Assembly: GCA_029449235.1 (NCBI GenBank)
Contig: JANATG010000011.1
Location: 154,001 to 218,000 of the forward strand
Reading direction: 5' to 3'
DNA from: Linnemannia schmuckeri
Lineage: Eukaryota > Mortierellomycota > Mortierellomycetes > Mortierellales > Mortierellaceae
Length of the DNA: 64,000 bases
Shown here: positions 10,875-21,252 of the stretch, piece by piece
Position numbering within the stretch: the first letter of the stretch is position 1
Layout: each line of letters starts with the position of its first letter
The notes under the pieces: generated by a model
Told to the model about the DNA's origin: nothing
Seen by the model: the letters and a program-made list of their open reading frames with translations, nothing else
Database searches by the model: none
Program-made: the position numbers and the translations under genes

Positions 10875-11733
10875 TTAGAGAACGTGTTCGCCACGGTGCT
10901 TTTGCTCGCTCTTGTGGACAATTTTGAGGAACTCTTCGAGAGTAATTCTTCCATCGCCTGAGACATCTCCCTCCGTAATGATCTCGTCTACGTCGGCCTA
11001 TGTTGAATGGTAGCGAGTTGTTTGTGTGTTAGTTAAATAAAGGGTATGGGTATGTATACGTTTAGCGCTAGAATGCTTTTTGATTTTGTGGTCGACATTT
11101 TTGTATGTGTTTGTGCAGTTGGACACAGAGACAAAAACAACAGACGGCTCATCATTCGGTCATCGTTTTAACTCTCTTTTTTCCCTATCTGTCGTTTGTC
11201 CAGCTGCAACACTTTTCCCATACTAACCCTCTCATCCTCTCTGTCCACCATTTCTCTTTCTACAAACCAACATTCACTTCCTTCAAAAAAACTTCACATA
11301 GTCCAAGTTACCTCAGAAAGGACATTAGGTCCCAGGAAAGACTCCAGAGCAACCTTCAACTCCTGAGCAGAGACATGTCCCGACCCATCGCGGTTGATGG
11401 ACTTGAAAGCACGACGGTAAGGTTCTTCGGGGTCCTTTGATTTATCGTCATTGTAGCGCGAGACTAGAGTCGTGAACTCCTCGAGCGATAAGGGGTGGGT
11501 GGGAATCCTGATTGTTGCCTTCAGCTCTTCATCTCCCAGCGTCTATTTGTATGTACGAAGTGTGAAAAGAAGAGCTTAGTTATCTCTGTAAGAGAAAGGT
11601 ATAAGGAACGAAGAGGAAGAGAGGGACTTGCGTTGAGGAATTGCTGGAATGCTTGGGGCTCGATTCTTCCGGTATTTTGCGGGTCGAAGAGTGCAAAGGC
11701 CTGCTTGATTTCTTCGGGGCGGATCTCAGACAT
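10875..11733 (-). CDS. Calmodulin-like EF-hand protein
   Basis: Three exons on the minus strand: 11733-11632, 11542-11312, 10997-10875, giving 151 residues. The layout resembles calmodulin or a myosin light chain. EF-hands 3 (NRDGSGHVSAQE) and 4 (DVSGDGRITLEE) have full Ca2+-ligand patterns. EF-hand 1 (DPQNTGRIEPQA) lacks the acidic residue at position 12, and EF-hand 2 has no recognisable loop, so only the C-lobe should bind Ca2+. Intron 1 appears to be GC-AG (donor GCAAGT at 11631-11626), since no GT donor gives a frame-keeping join. It could be a divergent calmodulin, centrin-like or Cdc4-like light chain; the target is unknown. It lies 130 bases from the convergent sla2 gene. Confidence 0.85.
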
Positions 11734-11953
11734 TTTTGCTTGCTGTGTTGTTGTTGCTTGTTGTGCTTGGAATTGAGATCACGGTTGGCTGGTTGGTTGG
11801 TTGGTTGGAGGTTGTTGTTGTGTAAGAGATGTAGTGGAGTAGAGAAACGTGGAGTAGAGTAGAGAGGAGAGGAGAGGAGAGGAGTGGAGAATGATAAAAG
11901 ACAAAAGCCAAGAGAGAATACGCCCAAGGGGTAGACAAGGAGTAGCAACAGTC

Positions 11954-11955
<2 letters not shown>

Positions 11956-11990
<35 letters not shown>
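11956..11990. repeat. Poly(dT) tract, 35 T
   Basis: An uninterrupted run of 35 T. It lies about 220 bases upstream of the EF-hand gene start, and reads as poly(dA) in that gene's sense. Confidence 0.95.
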
Positions 11991-11993
<3 letters not shown>

Positions 11994-12725
11994 TGTGACC
12001 ACCATCCAGCCTCCATGCTCTTGGATATCTCTCCCTCCTTTATTTCTCTATCCCTCTGCCCCTCTTCCTCCCATGCATATCTCCACGGGTGTTTGAGCTA
12101 ATGATGAATTGCATCTTTTTCATCGTTAATAACGAGTCGAGACTTCCTTCCCTCTCACTTGCACACCCGCTAGGAAATGATGTAACCTTATTATTCTGTG
12201 CAGGATCATTCAACGGGTGAACTCTCTTGCTTTCGTACTCTGTTTGCCTTTATGATCATACTCGAAACAAAAAAAAAAAAAAAAAAAAAAATGCTTCCTT
12301 CGATAACTCATTGACTCATCGTGTGAGAAAGTAGCTTTCAAACAACTAAAGAGCCCCTGGTTCCTTCTTTGGTCCAACACTTAAATGCAAATAATAAATG
12401 GTTTAAATTTCAAACAAGTTACAAATTGTAATTCAGTAGATGTTAATTGTAATAAGTCTGTGGGTAAAAGGTGAATGGTGACAAGGGCACCCTGTGAGTG
12501 TGCATCTTTTGTTCGAGTTCAGAAAACAAACACTCGATTGTTCGCAACAGAAACGAGTTGTGACAAGGCTGTGTACTGTACTTTTGTAGAACTATTGCAA
12601 ATGGGTAAATTGAAGAAGAGCTGTTGTCCAATAGATGGATGACAACCAACTGGGAAAACCACGTTTAAAAGGGGATGACATCACGTGCACTGGTCCCGCA
12701 ACCCTTTTCTTGTTTATTCCCGCCC

Positions 12726-12794
12726 ACTGATAAAACTTTATTTTTTTGTGTGCCTGGGACCTTGATGGTTCCTCTGATCAAGGGTTTTATCAGT
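12726..12794. repeat. Imperfect 18-bp inverted repeat with one-sided insertion
   Basis: ACTGATAAAAC at 12726-12736 is the exact reverse complement of 12784-12794, and CCTTGAT at 12760-12766 pairs with ATCAAGG at 12777-12783. On the right the two arm pieces are contiguous; on the left they are split by 23 bases. It could be a degraded foldback element or a regulatory hairpin. Confidence 0.6.
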
Positions 12795-13417
12795 AATGAA
12801 TAATCAACGGCGATCCTTGGAGCATTTGGAAAGCAAGAGGAACAGGAAACATGGAGAGTGACTCAAATGATACATGGAAAAAAAGCAAACGAAGGGAAGG
12901 GTCCAAGGGCCATTGCAATAACTGATCTCTTTTAAACCACTTACCCACAGACACAAACGATTGAATTGAACACAAAGAAAATATAGACGAGGAGGAAACC
13001 TATTTTTGAAATAGAATAGAATAGCCCATCAGCGATGAACGGGATAAAATAGTGTTCGTTTTTTTTTTTTTCTACTCAGCTTACCCCTTTACTTTTCTTT
13101 ATCTCTTGCTTTTTGTTTGTTTCTTTCTTTCTTCTTTCTTCTCTCTTCTTTCTGTCTTTCTTTTTCGTTTCTTCACAAAAGAAGATAGAAGAAGCAGCTC
13201 CATGACCCCTTGCCCTGCTCTGACTGTCCCTTCCACCCTCTCCCTCTAGATTGCTCCTTCTCTCGCTCTCTCACACTTCCTCCCTTCTTCACTTCGCACT
13301 TTCACGCATCTTCACACTCCACTCTTCTTTTTGTGCTCATCTTCCCTTCCTTTAAACCCTTACACACCACACACCTTCTCTCGTTTCAGTTAAGCTCTCG
13401 GAGCGAATTTTCTCATC

Positions 13418-16400
13418 ATGTCAACATTCCTTCCAATACCGCACTCAGAGGAATGGATAAAGAACCGTCAGTTCGGGATCGTGATCGACGCCGGCTCATC
13501 AGGATCGAGATTGCACATCTACTCGTGGATCGACCGCAAACATATCCTTCAAACAGCACCGCATAGCCAGATTGCGGGGGTCTTGCCGACCATCGAGCCG
13601 GGGGTGGAATCGGATTCTGTTCACGCTGGCGAATGGACTAAACGCACCGAGCCAGGTAACTTTTTTATGAGGAAGGCACACACATCCAACGAGAGAAAGC
13701 TGAGAAAGAAAGATGGGCGATGTTGTTGGGCGAAAGAGAGGTCGGGGAATTGATATAATGGGGAATGAAAAGGTGGGACACTACCGACCGTCATTTTCAG
13801 TCAGTCGATACAGAGAGAAGGTAGTAAAAAAAAATAAAGGAAGAAAGGAAACAAAAGGGACAAACACACACAGGGACAAAGGGGCGCATACCAAAAGACA
13901 TTCATTGAAGGCAAAAAGTACACATTTCGCTCCCCCTTTGAATGTATAACAACTGGACACTTCGTTGAGGTATTCCATTTCTAACCTACTCTACCTGCTT
14001 TTTCTTACTTATGAATAAAAGATAACAAAGGCATTGCGGACTTCAAGGACAGGCCAGACGACGTGGGCGAGCACCTGGAACCGCTTCTCGACCACGCCCT
14101 CACCGTCATCCCCGAATCAGAAATCGCACGCACACCCATTTACGTCCTTGCCACTGCCGGTCTGCGTCTTGTTCAGGACGATATCCGGGAACAGATCCTC
14201 ACAAACTCTTGCAACTACATCCGGGACAACTATCACTTCCTCATTGGCGACTGCAAGACCCATATCAAGAACATTTCGGGCGAGGAGGAAGGCATCTATG
14301 GATGGGTGGCTATCAACTATCTTATGGGTGGGTTTGATAACGGCGGAGTCAAGATGATCAAGCCAGAGGTGCCCGACTCAGAATCGCACGACTCGGACGA
14401 CCAAGGATCGGTCCCCACCATCGACTCCCATGGATCACTTGAAACCTCTTCTAGTAATCAATCGGACGGCGCCAACAAAGAAGGCGATAACTTTTCACAT
14501 CGCCATACACTGGGCTTTCTGGACATGGGAGGCGCCAGTACACAAATCGCCTTTGAACCCTCACCAGAGGCATCACGGGCGCACGCGAACGATCTAATGG
14601 CGGTTCATCTAAAGACACTCGACGGCCATACGCTGGAATACAATGTCTTTGTCACTACCTTCCTCGGCTACGGATCGAACCAGGCTCGACGGCGGTATGT
14701 CAAGGATTACCTGCTAGCAACCAACAAGGAGCTGCTGGAGGAGGACAAGCCCGGCGTCCAGATTACGATCGAAGACCCGTGTCTACCCAAAAACCTGCAT
14801 TTGAGCGAGACACATACGTTGCCCCATGTACCGTTGAAAGGTTCGGGATCCTTTAAGGAGTGTCTCAAGAAGGTTGAGGTGCTGTTAAACAAGGACAAGG
14901 AGTGTCATGACGAGCCCTGTCTCTTCAATGGAGTCCATACACCGCCTATTGATTTCAACATCAACACGTTCATTGGAGTATCGGAGTACTGGTACTCTTC
15001 ACACGATATCCTGGGTCTTGGAGGCGCGTACGATTATGCAGAGTTTGAGCGGAAATCGGCCGAGTTTTGTAATTCAGAGTGGGACGATATTAAGGACCGA
15101 CCGGAATTCCGGGACCAGCTTCAGGAGCGGTTAGAGATGCAGTGTTTCAAGTCCGCATGGCTGTCGAATGTTCTTCATGGCGGGTTTGGGCTGCCCCGGT
15201 TTGGTGAGAAAGGTGCCCAGGGGTCTGAGGAGCAGTCGAGTGAAGTCCTGGAGAAGGCGGAGAAATCGATCAAGAAGAAGAACTGGAGGCCGCCATTTCA
15301 GAGCATCAACGCCATTAAGGATATCCAGGTAACATGGACTTTGGGAGCCATGCTGTTGATCTCGAGCGGATCCCTGGATGCTCCTAACCCTCATCTGGGA
15401 GGAGAACATCATTCACCGACGCTCATCTTACCACCACCCGACCACAAGGCGCCTCATGAGGATACGTACCCAGAACGGATGCTTGACAACTACAACCATT
15501 TCATGCTGCTGGCGATTGTGCTCTTTGGTTTAGCCATCTTCTGGGTCTATCGGTCGAGATCTTCCAAGACTTGGCCTACAGTCCGGCGGTGGTTGGGTTC
15601 TGCAGGCGGTGTTTCTTCCCCTGGAGGGTCTAATAGCGGTGGTGGCGGTGTAGGATGGTTGCCCTTCTTTGGCAGGTTCCGCCGGACAAGTGGACCCTTG
15701 AGTGCGGACTACAGTGCGTTGGAATCCGGAACAGTAGGATCGACAGCGACGTATGGGCGCAGCTTTGGACTCAAGGTGTTTTACCTCTCTGTGGTCCATC
15801 ACACGCGGTCGGTCTGGTGGTCGATCACGTCACGACTCTGGCCAGAGCCTCGGGGAGGCTTTGATCCGCTGGACGGTCAGCCTAGCGAGATGATTGAGGC
15901 GATTACGATTGCTGGGTATGATGGCAACTCAAGTACTACCAACACGATGTCTATGGGAGGTATGACAAGTCATCATGGTGGTACCCCCGCGGGAAGCTTT
16001 GGTACTTCTGGATTGAACACCATCCCTGAGGGAAGTGCTGGAAGCATTGGTGGTAACGGAGCGGGAGCAGGACCAGGAGGCATATTTGATACAAGTTTCC
16101 ATCGTTCACACTCTTCTCACTCCGCTCAGCGGGGCCCGCCCAAGACCAAGCCCAATTTCTTTCGAATGAACAAGAAACGATTCTCGGGCGACTCGCAATC
16201 GTTGTTTGGCAACAAGATGGGACCCGGCGGCAGTGGTACTGGACCTGATGGTTGTGTAGTCAACACGGCGCTCCTTCAAAAGCAGACCAAGAACTCTGTC
16301 GAGCTTACGGCACGGACTGCATCGACGACCAACTTGTCGGGACTCTGGAACAATAACAATAGCACCTCCTCGATTCCCAACAGTATCAACACTCCTGAGC

Positions 16401-17374
16401 AGCCTGCAGGTGCCGGAGGTGCATGGAAGCAAGGCTGGATCCCAGAGGAGGAGGCCGACGATGTCCCCATGCCTTCGCTTCTCTCGACATCCCGCAGTTA
16501 CCATACTGTTATCCATTCATCAGGCCAGAGTCCACTGCTGACACCCATGGCACGGTACAAGTTGCAACAACAGGACGGATCGTCGTCCGCCCCCTCGTCG
16601 ACTCTCAACTTAGGATCGGCTACGTTACAGACCCAGAGCCAGAACGCTGGGTTTGCGTCTTCGTCAGGTTTTGTGACCTCTGCAGACGAGCGAGAAGAAT
16701 GGAGTGCGGATGGTGGCGATGGCGATGATGAAGGCGAAGGATACATGAATCGTCGACCTCCTAGCTATTCGACTACTGGATCCGTTGATCATAAGGCGTT
16801 TCAACAATACCAGCAACAGCAACAACAACAGCAACAGCAGGTCCAGTACAACCAGCAACAGTACTCTAACCAGCCGTTCCGATCCGCCAGCGCCGTCCCC
16901 TTCTCGTCTTCATCATCCCCAAGGTCTCACCGGAATCACCCTCACTACCAGCACCAACAACAACACTACTCCAGCAGCCCAGCAGTACCCACAATCGGAT
17001 CCCGGTACAAGCAACGGTCCACAGGACTCCTCTCCGGAATCAACTTTGAAACGGGCGGTGGCGCCATGACATCCATTGACGCCGGCCAAGAATCTGCAGG
17101 CGAGGCTGGGTACCAGAGTGGATCTTCTACCGGACACGGACCCAGCGTCAGCAGGGGCCGTTTCGGTAACGCCTCAGGAGCAAGCACAGTGGCAGGAGTG
17201 GCCATGGCGCGGAGCGCCAGTCCGATGATCATGAATTTGCAACAGGCGTCGACCAGCACGAGTTCGTTGGTGCTGGGACGACATAACGTCTCGGAACAGG
17301 ATCAACAGTTGGTTTCGAGGGGGAGCAGTGAGAACCTGAGGCGTGGTAGTATGGGCGCCGTCATGTCTCCTTAA
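13418..17374 (+). CDS. ynd1: Golgi-type apyrase (GDA1/CD39 family, Ynd1-like) with long tail
   Basis: Two exons, 13418-13655 and 14022-17374, give 1196 residues. Apyrase conserved regions appear in order: DAGSSGSR (24-31), VLATAGLR (about 123), EEEGIYGWVAINYLMG (about 168), GFLDMGGASTQIAF (about 245) and WTLGAML (about 512). A single transmembrane segment follows at about 572-590 (MLLAIVLFGLAIFWVYR). The catalytic part would face the Golgi lumen and hydrolyse nucleoside di/triphosphates, clearing GDP/UDP from glycosylation; this is family knowledge. The remaining 600 residues are predicted cytosolic and low-complexity, rich in Ser, Gly and Gln, with a polyQ run near 16804-16840. Known Ynd1-type tails are much shorter, as I recall them. 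The intron is 366 nt. Confidence 0.94.
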
Positions 17375-17655
17375 GGATATTTTTTCATTTTTTTTTTTAC
17401 TTATTAACATTAATTATTCGACAAGTCAGATACCCATCCTCTCCCCTTTTTCAAACGATCCGCTACTTTAGAAAGAAATATTACTACAACTTCTCTCCTT
17501 CATCAAGTTACACTAATTAAAGCGTTCTCTTATTTATTCAAATCCAAGTGAGTAATGTATATTGAAAAGTAAAAGTGACAGTAGACAAAGAAGGTATTAC
17601 AAAGAAAAAAAAAGTGGTAATAGTAACAGTTGGAGTACAGAACCCAAGTTTTTTT
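17375..17655. terminator. Convergent 3' region between apyrase and dap1
   Basis: About 280 bases of AT-rich sequence with T runs, shared as 3' flank by two convergent genes. No gene is seen and no single terminator motif can be fixed. Confidence 0.4.
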
Positions 17656-18839
17656 TTAATCTTTGTTCTCGATCAACTTGCCAACGAGCTGGTACTTGCC
17701 CTCAAAGTGACTAGCCCAGTCGTTGAGAGACTCCTTCTCATCGTCATCAAGGTCGGCGAGGGTATCGATGGGTCCGTCGACAGGGCTGAGCATGGCCTTG
17801 TCGAACGAGTTCTTGGCCAGTCCGCGGGAGGCGTCTCTTCCTGCAAAGTTTCCGTATGGGCCATCTATGTGCGTTGTTTTGTTTAAAAGAGGGATGTACG
17901 TTAGTGAAAGTGTGAGAAGAAAGGTAAAAATGTAAAGCCCGGTTTTGATTTTTTTTTTCCGGCTGGCTAGGCGGATGAAAGGATCGTATGATGATAATAA
18001 GCCGACTTCTGAAGCATGACGTGTTGCTTGGGAGGCCAAGGTTCGAAAGAAAAGAAGTAATCGATTACGATGCTGTGTTCGGCAGGGTGGGAAAAAGGCG
18101 TGGTTCGGTTCACTTGCGTTTTTTTTTTATAGGAGAATAAAAATGTCCCAAATTCTTGCGCACGCGCAGTCATTTCTTATTTCTGGGCGAAACCCTCCAG
18201 TCATCAAGATATAAGTGATTGACTGTGCTTCCTTCCTGGTTATTGCTATTGTTCTTGTCTTGGCGTTCACTGATTGCTGCCTTGCCGTGAAGTGCGATGT
18301 GGCGATCGGTGCATCTGAATCAAGTTTTAGGATCAGATCTGTCTCTGTCCATCCCGATTCATTCATCCAGAGTGTGTTGGTTTTCATCCTTTATGACTGT
18401 CTGTGTTTCCTTGTATTCGGTTGGGTAACCTCTTCTCTACTGGCCATTGTCTCCTTTGCTCCTTGGCCCTTCCAAAAGGGTCAGTTAATCCTCCTGTGTC
18501 GCTCTTGGTTCCTGATGTACCCCTTCCTGTTGCCAAAAAAAAAAAAAAAATACAAGGGACAGAGTGCAAGTGAAAAGGTATTATACCTGGGCCATAGAAG
18601 TTCCTGCCACGGGTAACATCATAAACGTTGCCCTTGACGGCCATCAAGATACGTGTCTCGGGTGTAGAACCGTTAAAGGGCTCGAGTTCCTTGGGAGTGT
18701 ATTCCCGGAAGACGAGAGCGGCTTGCTTTGGACGAGGGGCTGGGGGTGGGGGTGCAGCCGAGGCGGTGAAGTAGTTGTAGGAGATGTAGCCCAGGACGGC
18801 GGCGAGCACCCAGTTCACGGGGTTTGCGAGTGATGACAT
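17656..18839 (-). CDS. dap1: Dap1/PGRMC-type membrane-associated heme-binding protein
   Basis: Two exons, 18839-18587 and 17864-17656, give 153 residues. An N-terminal membrane segment (WVLAAVLGYISYNYF, about residues 10-24) is followed by a Pro-rich linker and a cytochrome b5-like domain with the MAPR signature (REYTPKELEPFNG, then YGPG and GPYGNFAGRDASRGLA). By family it binds heme and supports cytochrome P450 enzymes such as Erg11 in sterol synthesis at the ER. The exon join yields YGPGDGPYGN, one residue (Asp) more than the common YGPGGPYGN form, which may reflect my splice choice. The 722-nt intron is long for this window. Confidence 0.93.
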
Positions 18840-19870
18840 TTCTTGTTCTTAGGTTGGTGGAGGTGGTGGTGGATGTAGGAAGATTGTGCTGGTGGATGTG
18901 TGTGAGTATGAATGAATGAGAAAGACGAGAGAAGAAAGAAGAGGTGCCGAGAGTGGGAAACTACAACCCTTTTTAAGAAAGTGGACTGATACGCGTAAAG
19001 TGGACAAAAAGGAACATAAGAGAACGTCTTTCCGTTCGGGATTTGATTCTCCGTAGTGGACTGACATTTGCTTTTTGCGTTGGTTGGCAATAACAGGTGA
19101 GAATTGAAGGAAAGGGGAAACAATGGCGCTCACATACCGAGTTGCAATTGACCATGGTTTGGCCACTTCTTGCGCTCACAACAGCCTGCTACTGTTTACG
19201 CCTAATTTGACCAATTGACAGTAACCGGAAAACAGCATGTTGTAGCGAGAGTTTGGAGGACGCGAGAAAACAGCAGAGGTAGTGTGCTAGATGAAAGGGG
19301 AAAAAAAGGAAGGGATGTGGAGATATAGGAGTGAATCAGTCGTACCCACCAAAGAAGCGCGCTTACCATCGTCGGCAGCCCGCTGATAGTCACTCAAGGA
19401 TAGGACGCGATGTATGGTCCCCATTACCCGTTGTATTGGCAACTCATTCTTACATACCAGCTGAACTTCCACATATAATATCTCTTGTAAATACCTTGCC
19501 CTCATGCCACTACCTATCAAGGGGCAGGCCAGGGAGATCCCACTGTCAGCAGGGCCATGATTCCCTGACGGAATATTCACCCCAACCCAAATGGAAGATA
19601 TTAGAAGGCCAGAGGTGCAGCATATCCAGAAGAATAGGCGAGACGCCGGGGTGATATGAGCAAAGCTGACCAGTGTTGAGCGACAGAGAGAAGGAGATAG
19701 AAAGTGGCATTTGGAAACGTTTAACCATGCGATTGGGGTTATTACCTTACACCCCTCAAGTGGCACCGATTATTCTGTTTCGTTCTTTGCCACTTTTCTT
19801 CTTCCTCACCCATTACCTCTACTTCCTTCTTCATTCCTTCGCACTCACTTACTCACTCTGTCCGAATCGC

Positions 19871-20161
19871 ATGTCCCGCACACAAGCAACAAACATTATC
19901 AACGACAATAACACCACTACCACCACCACCACCCTGATCAACAATAAAACAGAAAAAAATACGTTTCAAACTCGAGTCGCCCTTTCTGATGATCATCCTA
20001 TCGTTTTGTTCTCACCACTTTTCTTCCAACCATTCAATTTCACACACACACACATACATACACTCACACACTCACCCCAGTTGAACAACCGCTTGTCTAT
20101 TATCGTTATGACATTGGTGGCTACCAACTTCTTCAAGGGGAAGAACAAATCCTACCGTTAA
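19871..20161 (+). CDS. Doubtful short open reading frame after a leader-like tract
   Basis: An ATG at 19871 opens a 96-residue frame that is low-complexity (Asn/Thr and His/Thr runs). An internal ATG at 20108 would give only 17 residues (MTLVATNFFKGKNKSYR), which is the least repetitive part. The sole support is the CT-rich leader upstream (about 19770-19870) that resembles those of real genes here. I recognise no family. It may be a real small-protein gene, a noncoding transcript, or chance. Confidence 0.2.
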   Translation: MSRTQATNIINDNNTTTTTTTLINNKTEKNTFQTRVALSDDHPIVLFSPLFFQPFNFTHTHIHTLTHSPQLNNRLSIIVMTLVATNFFKGKNKSYR

Positions 20162-20795
20162 CACGATTTTACACGACCTTTGGCTCGCAGTGCCCTGGTC
20201 TTCACTCCTGTGTTTAACATTCCTCCTCGTTTCCTCCTTTTTGTTATTTACGTTACTCCATGAATACCAATGGTACCATCAATCATGGTAAAAGGTTGTA
20301 GGAATAGAGTATGGGAAGGTTTACCTTTTTTGTGGGTGTATGTAAAAAATAGTTACTCCTTATCAATGCTTCGGATCGAACATTAGTCAAATTTGTTGAT
20401 GTAAACTGTGTAAGGTAGACACGCGAACTGGTCGCGTTACTGTTGCAGGAGAAAAGCGCGTAGTTTTGTATCATTCACGGCAGCTGAAGGAAGAAACAGG
20501 AGAAAAGAAAAAAAGGCTTGCGTATGATGGTTGCTATGTTAGGATAGCGTATCTTGTTTTATCGGAATGCTTCGATGTGAACGAAAATAATAATAATAAA
20601 AAGTTTATTTATGAAGCTGACAATTGACTACGCACATGGCATGCTCTCGATCCTTTGGCATATCTCATTGTTGCCTGCTCTCCTGTTATGAAAAGTCCTT
20701 GTTGGACAGGAGAGACACAGGACAAAGAGTAGTGAAGACAAGACGGAAGATGCGTCTGTCCGTCTATATACATGCAGTAAATACATATCGGGTTG

Positions 20796-20870
20796 AATGT
20801 GTGTGTGTGTGTGTATATGTGTGTGAGAGAGAGGGGAGAGTGTGTGTGTGTGGATGTGGATGTGTGTCCA
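20796..20870. repeat. GT-rich microsatellite
   Basis: Runs of (GT)n interrupted by TATATG and GAGAGA, then more (GT)n and GGATGT units. It is a simple-sequence repeat with no coding value. Confidence 0.85.
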
Positions 20871-21252
20871 GAGCAAGAGATGGTTAGACAGGGTGCACCC
20901 CCCACAAGGAACAAGGTGGAGAGGTCACCATCCACGATCATTTTAATGAGCAGCACCTTTAGACTTCGGTGTTGTCGTCACCACCCCTTTCAAAGGATGG
21001 GTGCATACCCAGCAGCTCTTATGTATCCCTCGTTCCCGTCCCTTATCCCTCTCTTCTCTTCTTCTCACTCCCTTTTTCTAATCTCTCACCATCCTTGCCA
21101 CCACCTTTCCTCCTCTCTCCACACACTCTCGTCTTCTTCATTCTCCTCTTCGTCTCCTCTTCCACCACCACACTACATCACCACCGAACGACAGATTCAT
21201 CACACCAACTCACATTCGATTCACAGGAGATCATACGCACACTTATATACAT

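Larger units (their letters stand above)
11734..13417. other. Divergent intergenic region with homopolymer tracts and a hairpin
   Basis: No gene is recognised. Just upstream of the EF-hand gene is a GAGGA-rich run at 11857-11895, then a T35 tract (11956-11990) and an A23 tract (12269-12291). An inverted repeat lies at 12726-12794. Bases 13060-13415 are CT-rich and form the leader of the apyrase gene. A CACGTG box occurs near 12683. Confidence 0.6.
18840..21252. other. Intergenic region without an assured gene
   Basis: Bases 18840-18960 form the dap1 leader. Bases 19330-19680 are of ordinary complexity but hold no recognisable protein or RNA. Bases 19770-19870 are CT-rich like a gene leader and run into a short reading frame (see the entry at 19871). 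A GT-rich microsatellite lies at about 20796-20870, and 21030-21250 is the CT-rich leader of the HPC2 homologue. Confidence 0.5.

Noticed and set aside
19287..19766. A 159-codon frame on the minus strand
   Set aside because: No family, no leader-like tract in the right orientation and no clear start; kept only as an unexplained block.
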